This document shows positions 1-8,574 of a stretch of DNA of 64,000 bases, piece after piece. The notes under the pieces were generated by a model. The model made no database searches and was not told the origin of the DNA. It saw only the letters and a list, made by a program, of their open reading frames with translations. A program made the translations under genes and the position numbers. The DNA lies in assembly GCF_000412995.1 (NCBI RefSeq), contig NZ_KE332512.1, forward strand, positions 372,001-436,000. Direction: 5' to 3'. Numbering within the stretch: position 1 is the stretch's first letter; the number at the start of each line of letters is the position of its first letter. Source of the stretch: Treponema vincentii F0403 (GTDB lineage: Bacteria; Spirochaetota; Spirochaetia; Treponematales; Treponemataceae).

Positions 1-2
1 TT

Positions 3-947
3 ATCTGTCTTGTATTTGCCGTTTTTCTGTCGGAGTTTTATCGCGGAAACCTTTTGGATAAGCGCTACCTCATCGTTCCGCTTACGGTTGTAAATAACGG
101 CCCGCTCACACCTGCAGAGCAATATCCCACTAAGATAAAGGTTACGCTTTGGGGAGAAGCCATCGGAATCGGTTCTATCGGTGAAAATGATATTACGGCA
201 TCCATCGATATATCGGATTTTAAAACCGAAGGGACGTACCGGATTCCTATCGAAACTCGATTGCTTGGAACGGTAACGCCGCTCGGTAATATGGAAATCA
301 GTACGGAACCGGCAATCTTAACGTTAAGGCTGACAACAAGTATACGCAAGCAGGTTCCCGTTACGCTGTCTCTTAAAGGAATTCCTGCGGACGGATATGA
401 AGTAACGGAAAGCTCTCTTGATCCGGCCGCTGTAGAAATAGAAGGCCCCGCCGAACCGGTAGAAAAAATCGATGAGCTTACTACGGAGCCTCTTTCGGTA
501 GAAGGGCGTACAAACGGATTTTCGGGAACGGCGGACATTATCAATGACGATCCGCTGGTTTCGATTGTCGGCAAGGCGCAAGTGCAGTCTACCGTTAAAA
601 TAAGTGAAACGACTATTCAAAAGCAATTTGATAATATCCCCATTTATTTTGAAAAGTCGAATAAAGAATTGTCGATAACCGCCGACAAAAAAACAGGTAG
701 TTTAGAAGTACAGGGGCCGAAGCGATTGCTGGAAACGTGGACTCCTCCTCAAAATATCTTGACGGTATCGTGCGAAACCGTTACCGAACCCGGTGTGTAT
801 ACGCTGCCGGTTGTGCCGGTTCTCTCGGTGGAGTATTCTAAACTCAAGATAGTGCAGGTTAATCCTAAATCGGTACAGATCACGGCGGAATTGCCGGAAG
901 CTGCGGAAAGGGATACGGTACATACATGGTCGTCGGGTTCGGAATAG
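3..947 (+). CDS. cdaR: YbbR-domain protein (CdaR-like), 5' truncated by window edge
   Basis: The reading frame is open from base 3, so the gene begins before the window; the first in-frame TTG at 54 is probably internal. Residues before it are hydrophobic (ICLVFAVFLSEFY), as expected for the single N-terminal membrane anchor of YbbR proteins. The rest is extracytoplasmic and beta-rich, with repeated YbbR-type units (for example VPVTLSLKGIPADGYEV). CdaR proteins modulate the diadenylate cyclase CdaA, which is usually encoded just upstream; that gene would lie outside this window. The 3' end overlaps acpS by 22 nt, so translation is probably coupled. The family call is firm; the link to c-di-AMP control is inferred from family knowledge. 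Confidence 0.8.
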   Translation: MCLVFAVFLSEFYRGNLLDKRYLIVPLTVVNNGPLTPAEQYPTKIKVTLWGEAIGIGSIGENDITASIDISDFKTEGTYRIPIETRLLGTVTPLGNMEISTEPAILTLRLTTSIRKQVPVTLSLKGIPADGYEVTESSLDPAAVEIEGPAEPVEKIDELTTEPLSVEGRTNGFSGTADIINDDPLVSIVGKAQVQSTVKISETTIQKQFDNIPIYFEKSNKELSITADKKTGSLEVQGPKRLLETWTPPQNILTVSCETVTEPGVYTLPVVPVLSVEYSKLKIVQVNPKSVQITAELPEAAERDTVHTWSSGSE

Positions 948-1297
948 ATGCCGTTGATATAAGCCGTATACGGCGGTGGATGGAAAACGCAGGGCTGCTT
1001 GCCCGTTTCTTTCATCCTCAAGAGTTGGCGGAAACCAAGAGTAGGGGTTTAACCGCCGCATACTCTTTGGCAGCACGCTTTGCAGCAAAAGAGGCTTATG
1101 GGAAAGCGCTCGGTACCGGATTAAAAGGCATAACGCTCAAAAATATTCTCGTTACCAATAATCCCAATGGCAAACCGGAGCTGACGCTCTTAGGCGATGC
1201 AGCCGTGCCGTTCGAGCGTATACACGGTACCCATATTCACCTTTCACTAACCCACGAAAGCAATATGGCTATTGCCGGGGTTATATTAGAAAGTTAA
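926..1297 (+). CDS. acpS: Holo-[acyl-carrier-protein] synthase AcpS
   Basis: A 123-residue protein of normal AcpS length. It transfers 4'-phosphopantetheine from coenzyme A to the conserved Ser of acyl carrier protein, activating fatty acid synthesis in the cytoplasm. The N-terminal GFGIDAVDISRI carries the metal-binding Asp, and FAAKEAYGKALGTG carries the second metal ligand Glu and CoA-binding residues. NPNGKPEL and HLSLTH complete the family pattern. The ATG at 926 lies inside the end of the YbbR gene, so the two genes form one transcript with overlapping frames. Confidence 0.93.
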   Translation: MVVGFGIDAVDISRIRRWMENAGLLARFFHPQELAETKSRGLTAAYSLAARFAAKEAYGKALGTGLKGITLKNILVTNNPNGKPELTLLGDAAVPFERIHGTHIHLSLTHESNMAIAGVILES

Positions 1298-1313
1298 AAG
1301 GAGATCCCGTAAT

Positions 1314-2192
1314 ATGAAACGTGAAGAAGATCTACAGAGCAAAAAAGAAGCCGCTATTTCTTATTATTCTAAGGATCAGATTGAATGTCCCGTATGCGGA
1401 GCAAAATTTAAACGGGAAGAAATGTATTCAGGCGGCGGCCGCGTTATTGCGGGCGATTTAACGGAAGAACTGCGCCGTTTATACGAACCGTCGGCAAAAT
1501 ACGGGGAGGTATATCCGCTCATTTACAGTATGACCGTTTGCCCGCAGTGTCTGTACACAGGCTTTACGCAGGATTTCCGAGTAATTGAAAGACCGATTGC
1601 CGAAAAACTGCTTGAAGCAATGAATGAGCGCTATAACGCAATAAAAAATCTTTTCGGGCATATCGATTTTAATACTGCAAGGACGCTTCATGCAGGAGCT
1701 GCCTCCTATTATCTCGCCTTACTCTGTTACGATCATTTTGATTCCAAGTATTCTCCGACTATTAAGCAGGCAATATGCGCACTCCGCGCTGCATGGCTTT
1801 TTTCAACACTTGGGGAAAAAGAGCCGGAGGAAAACTACACTTATATTTCCAAACTCTTTTATCAAAAAGCCCTGTTTTTGTATCGGCGTGCTCTTGAATT
1901 GGAAACAACCGGTAAAGAGATGATTGCCGGTTTAAAATCATTCGGACCCGATGTGGATAAAAACTACGGCTACGACGGCGTTATCTATTTGGGCGCTTTG
2001 CTTGAATACCGGTACGGTCAAAGGCAGGATGCCGAAACTCGGCTTAAGCGGCTGGGAATGCATAAAATTGCATTGGCAAAAATGTTCGGCCTCGGAAAAT
2101 CCTCCAAAAGTAAGCCCGGCCCGATTTTGGAACATGCCCGCGCCCTCTATGATGCGTTGAAGGTTGAATTACACGAAACCGATGACGACTGA
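1314..2192 (+). CDS. DUF2225 family protein with zinc-ribbon cysteines
   Basis: A 292-residue cytoplasmic protein preceded by a good ribosome binding site (aaaggagat). Two CxxC pairs (CPVCGAKF near residue 25 and CPQCLYTGF near residue 75) suggest a bound zinc. The remainder is helical and TPR-like, with aromatic-rich helices such as YYLALLCYDHF. This matches the DUF2225 family, common in spirochaetes and Firmicutes, whose function is unknown. Its end overlaps truA by 11 nt if truA starts at 2182. No enzymatic motif is visible. Confidence 0.75.
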   Translation: MKREEDLQSKKEAAISYYSKDQIECPVCGAKFKREEMYSGGGRVIAGDLTEELRRLYEPSAKYGEVYPLIYSMTVCPQCLYTGFTQDFRVIERPIAEKLLEAMNERYNAIKNLFGHIDFNTARTLHAGAASYYLALLCYDHFDSKYSPTIKQAICALRAAWLFSTLGEKEPEENYTYISKLFYQKALFLYRRALELETTGKEMIAGLKSFGPDVDKNYGYDGVIYLGALLEYRYGQRQDAETRLKRLGMHKIALAKMFGLGKSSKSKPGPILEHARALYDALKVELHETDDD

Positions 2193-2979
2193 TTCCGCTT
2201 CTTTCCGTCGGAATATCCTGCTTCGGATATCGTATGACGGCACACGGTTCCACGGATGGCAAAAGCAGCTGCAGCACGGGGAAGAATCTTTCCGCACCGT
2301 ACAGGGGGAAGTCGAGCGGGCGCTGGCGTTGCTGCATAAGCATCCCGTCGAGCTTTTCGGTTCGGGGAGAACCGATGCGGGCGTCCATGCCTGCGGGCAG
2401 GCTGCTCATTTTTTTACCGATATAGCGCGGATTAAACCGGAAAGTTTTGTACCGGCGCTCAATTCCGCCCTGCCTAAGGATGTACGGATTATCGAGGCAG
2501 CTCACGTTTCCGATAACTTACACGCCCGCTTCAGCGCCCGCTCGCGTACATACCGGTATTTTATTCACTGCGGCAAAACCGCCTTTGCGCATCAATTACC
2601 CTATTGCTGGCATATACGGCGCGAACCGGATATTAACCTGCTTAACCGGATGGCGGGTGTTTTGTCGGGAGAATTGGATTGCACAACCTTTTCCGCCGCC
2701 GGAGACCAGAGTAAGAGTAAATCGCGCTATATCTATACGGCGCACTTTTTTACCGACCGTGATTTTCTGGTTTTTGAAATTTCGGCAAATGCCTTTTTGT
2801 GGCGTATGGTACGCTCCGTCACCGGAACCTTACTGCATTATGAACAGCAAAACGGCACAAAAGAAGATTTCGAGGCTGTGCTCCGCTCAAAAGACCGCCG
2901 GAATGCGGGAGAAACCGCCCCTCCGCAGGGGCTCTTTTTATGGTCGATCGACTATCCGCAGCAGTTACTTACGCCGTAA
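2182..2979 (+). CDS. truA: tRNA pseudouridine(38-40) synthase TruA
   Basis: Converts uridines 38-40 of the tRNA anticodon stem to pseudouridine. The sequence shows RISYDGTRFHGWQKQ at the N-terminus and the catalytic block GSGRTDAGVHACGQ, whose Asp is the nucleophile. FSARSRTYRYFI and FLWRMVRSVTGTLL follow, all in TruA order. Length (265 residues) is normal. I chose the ATG at 2182; a TTG at 2164 in the same frame is possible and would lengthen the overlap with the preceding gene to 29 nt. A non-coding gap of about 100 bp follows. Confidence 0.93.
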   Translation: MTTDSASFRRNILLRISYDGTRFHGWQKQLQHGEESFRTVQGEVERALALLHKHPVELFGSGRTDAGVHACGQAAHFFTDIARIKPESFVPALNSALPKDVRIIEAAHVSDNLHARFSARSRTYRYFIHCGKTAFAHQLPYCWHIRREPDINLLNRMAGVLSGELDCTTFSAAGDQSKSKSRYIYTAHFFTDRDFLVFEISANAFLWRMVRSVTGTLLHYEQQNGTKEDFEAVLRSKDRRNAGETAPPQGLFLWSIDYPQQLLTP

Positions 2980-3078
2980 TGGCCGTCTATTTTCAAATGC
3001 CCCGATAAAATACTTCCATTTTATATTATTTTACAGTATATTACAAAACATTGCAGTTAACATTTGAGGAGAAATTAT

Positions 3079-4332
3079 ATGAAAAAACCATTAGTACCTA
3101 TTACATTGCTCTGCGGGTACTTAGGAGCAGGAAAAACAACATTGATGAATATGATCCTTGCGAACCAAAAGGGTTACAAGGTTGCGGTGATTGTCAACGA
3201 TATCGGCGAAATCAACGTCGATGCAAGTTTGATAGAAAAAGACGCCAATATTACGGATAAAGGCAGTCTCGTACCGCTTACCAACGGCTGTATCTGCTGT
3301 ACGCTCAAAACCGATCTGGTAATGCAGATTGAAAACCTCATCGCGTCGGGAAAGTACGACTATCTGTTGATTGAATCGAGCGGCGTATGTGAGCCGATGC
3401 CGATTGCGCAGGCCATCGAAACAATCGAAAACGGATACTTGGATAATGTCGTAAGCGTGGTCGATGCAAAACGGCTGGTAGATGAATTCGCTGATGGTGC
3501 GCAGCTTTTAAAAAAAGATATGGGCGAAGAAGATATCGAGTCGCTGCTCGTACAGCAGATTGAGTTTTGCTCCACCCTTATTATCAATAAAAAAGATTTG
3601 GTAACGGAAGATCAGATGAAAAAAGTGCGGGCGGTTGTCAATAAGCTTCAGCCCCATGTTAAAGTGATAGAAACAACGCGGTGTCAGGTGCCGTTAGAGG
3701 ATTTACTTGCAACAAAGCGGTTCGATTTTGAGAAAGTCTTTGAAAGCGCGGGCTGGGTTGCCGAATTGGAAAAGCGTGCGGAAGAAGACGATGATGATGA
3801 GTGCGAACATGAGCACGGTGAGCATGACGAACACGATCATCATGACGAACATGAGCACCATGGACACGAACATCACGACCATGAACACCACGATCATGAT
3901 GAGCATGAAGAACACGGTCATCATCACCATCATCATCACGAGCATAAGCATGAAGGCGCGGATGAAGATGAATACGGTATCGGCTCTTTTGTCTACTACC
4001 GCCGCCGCCCGTTTAACAGGGAAAAACTTGAAAAATACGCAGGAGTATGGCCGCGCAATATTATACGGTGTAAGGGCGTAGTTTGGTTTAGCGATGAACA
4101 GGATATGGCCTACGTCTTTGAAACCTCAGGGCGGCAGATTCAGGCAGGCGCTTCCGGCAGATGGCTCGCATCGGTTTCCAAGAGAGAGCAGGAAAAAGTT
4201 CTTGCCCAAGAACCTCGGATGAGGGAAGAATGGGACGAAAAAGTCGGCGACCGGATGATTAAACTCTGCATCATCGGGCAAAAGCTCGATAAACAAAAGA
4301 TTTCTGCAGACTTGGACGCCCTGCTCGATTAA
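3079..4332 (+). CDS. CobW/COG0523 family GTPase with histidine-rich metal-binding loop
   Basis: A 417-residue G3E GTPase of the metallochaperone-like COG0523 group. The P-loop GYLGAGKTT is near residue 16, the metal-binding GCICC motif near 70, the Walker B-type ESSG near 100, and the base-recognition NKKD near 170. A CobW C-terminal domain begins around residue 300. Between the domains, residues about 235-298 form an insert made almost only of His, Glu and Asp, including a run of seven His. ATG 3079 follows the Shine-Dalgarno gaggag; the frame also opens at an upstream TTG that overlaps this site. The family delivers or senses Zn, Co or other metals; which metal is used here is not shown. 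Confidence 0.87.
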   Translation: MKKPLVPITLLCGYLGAGKTTLMNMILANQKGYKVAVIVNDIGEINVDASLIEKDANITDKGSLVPLTNGCICCTLKTDLVMQIENLIASGKYDYLLIESSGVCEPMPIAQAIETIENGYLDNVVSVVDAKRLVDEFADGAQLLKKDMGEEDIESLLVQQIEFCSTLIINKKDLVTEDQMKKVRAVVNKLQPHVKVIETTRCQVPLEDLLATKRFDFEKVFESAGWVAELEKRAEEDDDDECEHEHGEHDEHDHHDEHEHHGHEHHDHEHHDHDEHEEHGHHHHHHHEHKHEGADEDEYGIGSFVYYRRRPFNREKLEKYAGVWPRNIIRCKGVVWFSDEQDMAYVFETSGRQIQAGASGRWLASVSKREQEKVLAQEPRMREEWDEKVGDRMIKLCIIGQKLDKQKISADLDALLD

Positions 4333-4371
4333 AATCAATCAACATCCCCCGCACGAATAAGGTGATATAAA

Positions 4372-5754
4372 ATGGAAGAAGTAAAGGCAAGGCCTATCGG
4401 TCCGGCTGAAAACAAAATGGGGATCATGCCGATTATGAAGCTGATCCTCAATATGTCGCTACCGATGATGTTTTCTATGTTGATTATGGCGCTGTACAAC
4501 ATCGTCGACAGTATCTTTGTCGCAAAAATCAGCGAGGATGCGTTGACGGCCGTATCGCTTGCCTTTCCTATTCAGAACCTGATGATTTCGTTTGCCGTAG
4601 GTACGGGCGTCGGCGTCAATGCGCTGCTGTCAAAACGGCTCGGTCAGCACAATCAAGAGGATGTCAATAAAACCGCGATGAACGCCGTGTTTTTGGCGGC
4701 TTGTAATTTTATCGTCTTTTTTATTGCAGGACTGATACTGGTACGCCCGTACCTTGCTTCCCAAGGCGTTGAGGCGAATATCATTGCGTATGGGGAAGAG
4801 TATTTGAATATTGTGCTCAGTATGTCGTTTGCGCTCTTTTTCGGCATTACCTTTGACCGTCTGCTGCAATCGACGGGACTGACGCTGTATACGATGTATT
4901 CGCAGCTTTCCGGCGCGGTTTTCAACGTGATATTCGACCCGCTTTTGATATTCGGCATCGGACCGTTTCCTAAAATGGGTATACGCGGGGCGGCGCTTGC
5001 GACCGTACTCGGGCAAATTATCGGTCTTTGCGTCTCCGTTTTCTGCAATCTGACAAAAAACCGCGAAATTCAGTTTAAGCTCAAGAATATTGTACCCGAA
5101 CCGCGTATCATTGCGGAAATCTATAAAGTCGGGGTGCCGTCTATTCTGCTCAGTTCGATCACCTCGGTTACCACCTACTTTCTCAATATCATCCTCAGCG
5201 CTTTCTCAAGTACCGCAATCGCGGTCTATGGTGTGTACTTTAAACTGAACAGCTTTATCTTTATGCCGGTGTTCGGACTGAATAACGGTATGGTACCGAT
5301 TATCGCGTATAATTACGGAGCACAAAACAGAAAACGGATTACGGTTACGATACGGAACGGCCTCCTTCTTGCGATAGGGATCATGCTGTTCGGTATGGCG
5401 CTTTTTGAACTGTTCCCCGCGCAGCTGTTGGGATTGTTCGACGCCTCTCCGGCGATGCTCGCAATCGGTGTTCCTGCAATCCGCATCATTGCATGCAGCT
5501 TTATCGGCGCGGCGCTCGGCATCACCTTTTCTTCGGTGTTTCAAGCCTTCGGCAGCGCAGTATACAGCATGATTGCAACGTTTGTGCGCCAAATCGTAGC
5601 GCTTCTGCCGGCCGCATATCTGCTTTCGCTTACCGGCGATGTAAATGCCATCTGGTGGTCGTATCTCATCGCCGAAGTTGTCTCCATTATTGCCTGTCTC
5701 TTTTTTATGCACCGCATTTACAAAAAGAAGATAGCGCCCATGCCGATGAATTAG
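4372..5754 (+). CDS. MATE family efflux transporter
   Basis: A 460-residue integral membrane protein with about 12 hydrophobic segments in two related halves, the usual MATE fold. Typical blocks are SLPMMFSMLIMALYNIVDS near the start, SLAFPIQNLMISFAVGTGVG in TM2-3, and QAFGSAVYSMIATFVRQ in the second half. Such proteins export cationic compounds or metabolites using Na+ or H+; the substrate cannot be read from sequence. Start ATG 4372 follows aaggtgat. It lies 39 bp after the CobW gene, so the two may be cotranscribed. Confidence 0.88.
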   Translation: MEEVKARPIGPAENKMGIMPIMKLILNMSLPMMFSMLIMALYNIVDSIFVAKISEDALTAVSLAFPIQNLMISFAVGTGVGVNALLSKRLGQHNQEDVNKTAMNAVFLAACNFIVFFIAGLILVRPYLASQGVEANIIAYGEEYLNIVLSMSFALFFGITFDRLLQSTGLTLYTMYSQLSGAVFNVIFDPLLIFGIGPFPKMGIRGAALATVLGQIIGLCVSVFCNLTKNREIQFKLKNIVPEPRIIAEIYKVGVPSILLSSITSVTTYFLNIILSAFSSTAIAVYGVYFKLNSFIFMPVFGLNNGMVPIIAYNYGAQNRKRITVTIRNGLLLAIGIMLFGMALFELFPAQLLGLFDASPAMLAIGVPAIRIIACSFIGAALGITFSSVFQAFGSAVYSMIATFVRQIVALLPAAYLLSLTGDVNAIWWSYLIAEVVSIIACLFFMHRIYKKKIAPMPMN

Positions 5755-5759
5755 CAATT

Positions 5760-5787
5760 AAGAATTATGAATTATGAATTATGAATT
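5760..5787 (+). repeat. Tandem ATGAATT heptamers
   Basis: The spacer after the MATE gene contains consecutive copies of (A)TTATGA/ATGAATT, reading aattaag-aattatg-aattatg-aattatg-aatta. A related sequence, the 18-bp perfect palindrome at 58530-58547, uses the same heptamer. The copies create several extra ATG codons upstream of the Lrp gene's Shine-Dalgarno site. Function unknown; slippage-prone spacer is one possibility. Confidence 0.6.
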
Positions 5788-5803
5788 AGAGATAGGAGTT
5801 GAT

Positions 5804-6286
5804 ATGCAGGAAATTATCGATTTACTGGAAAATGATGCGCGTCTCACCCCGCAGGATATTGCCGCAATGACGGGCAAGTCCGAAGATGAGGTGCGCGCTG
5901 TTATTAAAAAATTGGAAGATGACGGAATTATCTTAAAATATTCTGCGGTTATCAACCGTGAACGGCTTGCGAGCAGCGACACGGTATCTGCGATGATCGA
6001 AATTCAGGCCGCCCCTGCGCGGGAACACGGATTTGACCGTATTGCGGAGCGGATATACCGCTATCCTCAGGTAAAAACAGTTCAGCTGATGTCCGGCGGA
6101 TACGATCTGCACGTACTTGTAGAAGGAAAAGACTTAAAAGAGGTTGCCTTTTTTGTGTCGGAAAAGCTTGCGTCGCTGGAGGGGGTTATCAGCACGCGGA
6201 CTCATTTCGTGCTGAAGACCTATAAGGAAAGCGGAACGTATTATATCGATCCGAAAAAAGACCCCCGTGAAGAGATTACCGCATGA
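5804..6286 (+). CDS. Lrp/AsnC family transcriptional regulator
   Basis: A 160-residue DNA-binding regulator. The N-terminal helix-turn-helix (residues about 5-50, with LTPQDIAAMTGKSEDEVRAV) is followed by an AsnC/RAM ligand-binding domain. The C-terminal part shows the family pattern VKTVQLMSGGYDLHVLVEG. ATG 5804 is chosen because taggag lies just upstream; an in-frame ATG at 5774 sits in the tandem-repeat spacer. The stop codon overlaps the next gene's ATG (ATGA), so it is translationally coupled to the aminotransferase. By analogy with similar pairs it may regulate that enzyme's operon. Confidence 0.85.
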   Translation: MQEIIDLLENDARLTPQDIAAMTGKSEDEVRAVIKKLEDDGIILKYSAVINRERLASSDTVSAMIEIQAAPAREHGFDRIAERIYRYPQVKTVQLMSGGYDLHVLVEGKDLKEVAFFVSEKLASLEGVISTRTHFVLKTYKESGTYYIDPKKDPREEITA

Positions 6287-7449
6287 TGGACAGAGCAGAT
6301 AAATTTTCCAACCGGATTGTGAATATCGCTCCTTCCGGTATCCGCCGCTTTTTTGAACTTGCCGCCGGACAGGATGACATTATTTCGCTGGGGGTAGGGG
6401 AGCCGGATTTTGCGACACCGTGGGTAATGCGCGAAGAAGCGTGGTATCATCTCGAATGCGGGCACACCTCCTATACTTCAAACTGGGGACTTGAACTGCT
6501 TCGCAAAGCGGTTGCAAGCTATTTAAACCGCTATGGTATGACCTATTCGCCTAAAAACGAAATATTGATCACCTTCGGCGTTTCCGAAGCAATCGATATT
6601 GTGTTCCGGTCTATCTTGAATCCGGGAGACGAGGTTATCGTTGCGGAGCCGTGCTATGTTTCGTATCAACCCTTGGTGGCTCTCTGCGGGGCAAAACCGG
6701 TTGCACTGGACACCTCGGCGAATCGTTTTATTCCGACGGCGGCTGCCATCGAAACGCTTATTACGCCGAAAACCAAGGCGTTGATTCTCTGCAGTCCGAA
6801 CAATCCCACCGGTACGATGATCCCTGCTGATGAAATGGAAAAGATCGCCGCCGTCGTTAAAAAGCATAAGATTTGGGTGCTCTCCGACGAGGTGTATTGC
6901 GAACTTCGGTATGAAGCGCCGCATGTGTCCATCGGTTCCTTTCCCGGAATGAAGGATTACTGTATTATCCTCAACGGGTTTTCAAAGTCCTTTGCGATGA
7001 CCGGCTGGCGTATCGGGTTCATTGCCTGCCCGCAGGAACTGATGGCTCAAATTCATAAAATTCATCAATATGCGGCAATCTGCGCCCCGATTATGAGCCA
7101 ATATGCGGCGCTGGAAGGATTGGAGCGCGGCTGGGACGAGGTTGAAAAAATGCGGGTATCTTACCGGCAGCGGCGCAACTTGATGATGAAAAGTTTGGAT
7201 TCGATGAACCTGCCGTATATTACGCCCGACGGAGCCTTTTATCTGTTTGTCGATATCCGCCGTACCGGTTTAAGCTCGGAAGAATTTGCGGTTAAGCTGA
7301 TTACCGACTACAAAGTTGCGGTTGTGCCCGGTCACGTATTCGGAAGCTGCGGCGAAGGCTTTGTCCGTTGCTGCTACGCTACCGACATAAGCAAGATACG
7401 GGTTGCGCTTGAGCGTATCGGTAAATTGTTGAAAGGCGAGCCACTGTAA
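6283..7449 (+). CDS. Pyridoxal-phosphate aminotransferase, class I/II
   Basis: A 388-residue fold-type I aminotransferase, normal length. Visible motifs are GVGEPDFATP near residue 37, the NPTGT substrate-binding block (SPNNPTGTMIP), LSDEVYCEL with the pyridine-nitrogen Asp, and SKSFAMTGWRIGF containing the Schiff-base Lys. Resembles PatA/AlaA-type enzymes acting on alanine or aromatic amino acids, but specificity cannot be assigned. It begins within the stop of the Lrp gene and its stop overlaps the next ATG (TAATG), so all three genes form one operon. Confidence 0.88.
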   Translation: MMDRADKFSNRIVNIAPSGIRRFFELAAGQDDIISLGVGEPDFATPWVMREEAWYHLECGHTSYTSNWGLELLRKAVASYLNRYGMTYSPKNEILITFGVSEAIDIVFRSILNPGDEVIVAEPCYVSYQPLVALCGAKPVALDTSANRFIPTAAAIETLITPKTKALILCSPNNPTGTMIPADEMEKIAAVVKKHKIWVLSDEVYCELRYEAPHVSIGSFPGMKDYCIILNGFSKSFAMTGWRIGFIACPQELMAQIHKIHQYAAICAPIMSQYAALEGLERGWDEVEKMRVSYRQRRNLMMKSLDSMNLPYITPDGAFYLFVDIRRTGLSSEEFAVKLITDYKVAVVPGHVFGSCGEGFVRCCYATDISKIRVALERIGKLLKGEPL

Positions 7450-8270
7450 TGGAAAAGTTGAAAAATATAGAAATTATCGCAATGGATTTGGACGACACCC
7501 TTTTGCGGGATGATCTGACGATTTCAGATTACACGGTGTCGGTTTTACAGGCCTTGATGAAAAAGGGTGTACTGACATTGCTCGCTTCGGGGAGAAGTCC
7601 CCGCTCGGTGCATTCGTATGCGCAGCGGATCGGTTCGGATAAAACCGAAAGCTATATCCTGTGCAACAATGGAACACAGATATTGACCTCCGATATGAAG
7701 CTGGAAATTATCAGCCGCTGCCTCGGCGCCGATCTTGCGCTTGAGATTTACGATTATATAGAGTCGCAAAATCTTTCCTGTCATCTCTATTTTGACGATA
7801 CCATTTATATCGTTAAACGGACGGTTTTTTCGGATAGGGACGCGCATCTGACAAAAATGAAGATTGTCGTGCCGAAGGACTATCGGGAAATTTTGCGCAC
7901 CAAGCCGGTGTATAAGCTGCTCATCCCTGCGGAGCCGGATGTTATCGCTGCCGTCGAGCCTGAGTTTAGAAAGCGGTTCGGTACGCGGGCTGTCCTGTTT
8001 ACCAGTAAGCCGTATTTTTTGGAAATTATTCCGTTGGATACCGGCAAGGGGGAATTCCTGCAAGAGCTGGCATGGCTGCTTGGCATCAGAGATAAGGCAG
8101 TGATGGCCTTCGGCGACAGCATGAATGACGAAACAATGATCCGCTATGCGGGATACGGCATCGCTATGAAAAACGGCCTCGACGCTATCAAAGATATTGC
8201 GTATGCAGTAACAGACTACACCAATAACGAAGACGGTATCGCTCACTTTTTAGAGAAGTACGTGCTGTAG
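7449..8270 (+). CDS. Cof-type HAD-IIB family hydrolase
   Basis: A 273-residue phosphatase of the Cof group. Motif I AMDLDDTLLRDD holds the nucleophile Asp and acid/base Asp; motif II is LASGRSPRS; a Lys (about residue 200, DTGKGEFL) and FGDSMNDETMI provide motifs III and IV. The central cap domain is type C2. These enzymes remove phosphate from sugar phosphates or cofactors such as pyridoxal phosphate; the substrate here is unknown, though the adjacent PLP enzyme makes PLP-related substrates worth considering. A strong terminator follows at 8298. Confidence 0.87.
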   Translation: MEKLKNIEIIAMDLDDTLLRDDLTISDYTVSVLQALMKKGVLTLLASGRSPRSVHSYAQRIGSDKTESYILCNNGTQILTSDMKLEIISRCLGADLALEIYDYIESQNLSCHLYFDDTIYIVKRTVFSDRDAHLTKMKIVVPKDYREILRTKPVYKLLIPAEPDVIAAVEPEFRKRFGTRAVLFTSKPYFLEIIPLDTGKGEFLQELAWLLGIRDKAVMAFGDSMNDETMIRYAGYGIAMKNGLDAIKDIAYAVTDYTNNEDGIAHFLEKYVL

Positions 8271-8297
8271 AGTATAAGGATGCGGTACCTTCTTTCT

Positions 8298-8332
8298 GTG
8301 CGAAATTTTGGATAAAATTTCGCACATTTTTT
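8298..8332 (+). terminator. Rho-independent terminator after the HAD gene
   Basis: A perfect 12-bp inverted repeat (GTGCGAAATTTT and AAAATTTCGCAC) with a GGAT loop, followed directly by ATTTTTT. It ends the Lrp-aminotransferase-HAD operon 28 bp after its last stop codon. Confidence 0.85.
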
Positions 8333-8341
8333 CTAGCAGAT

Positions 8342-8490
8342 GGGTAACCGCATCAGGAAAAATTGATAAACATCGCAGAATAATTGAGGTCGAGAGACCA
8401 TTTGAACCAACGGTTCAACTCTGGTTGAACGGCCTCAATTATTCTGCGGGGATAACAAAAAAGCCTGATGCAGTTACCCGGATTTTTTTT
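8342..8490 (+). ncRNA. Candidate structured RNA (6S-like or attenuator) upstream of opp
   Basis: This element fills the 304-bp gap between the HAD gene and oppD and carries no convincing gene. Outer arms 8342-8357 and 8464-8479 pair over 16 positions with one mismatch. Inner arms 8374-8389 and 8433-8448 pair perfectly over 16 bp. Between them is a near-symmetric A-rich internal loop (16 and 15 nt). The apical 43 nt can form either TTGAACC-AAC-GGTTCAA (8402-8418) or GTTCAAC-TCTG-GTTGAAC (8413-8430), which exclude each other. Eight Ts at 8483-8490 follow the outer stem, as in an intrinsic terminator. A long rod with a central bubble resembles 6S RNA, but a promoter would have to overlap the preceding terminator, so an attenuator or mobile hairpin is also possible. 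Confidence 0.5.
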
Positions 8491-8574
8491 ATAGGTGTAC
8501 AGTTGCAAAAATTCGGTATTCGTGATACCGTGTTATACAGCTATTAAAAAAGGTTATAAATACAGTAAACTATC

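Noticed and set aside
3051-3260. Alternative frame overlapping the start of the CobW gene
   Set aside because: Basic, Arg-rich shadow; the CobW frame has the P-loop and its own ribosome site.
3703-3951. Minus-strand reading frame rich in Met/Val opposite the CobW His-rich loop
   Set aside because: It is the complement of the His/Asp/Glu codons; composition artefact without a ribosome site.
8342-8490. Insertion sequence or MITE in front of opp
   Set aside because: Inverted arms are present but no target-site duplication flanks them and no second copy is seen in the window; kept as an alternative only.
8308-8547. Open frame of 79 codons within the structured region before oppD
   Set aside because: Its sequence is the translation of inverted repeats and terminator; no homology or ribosome site.
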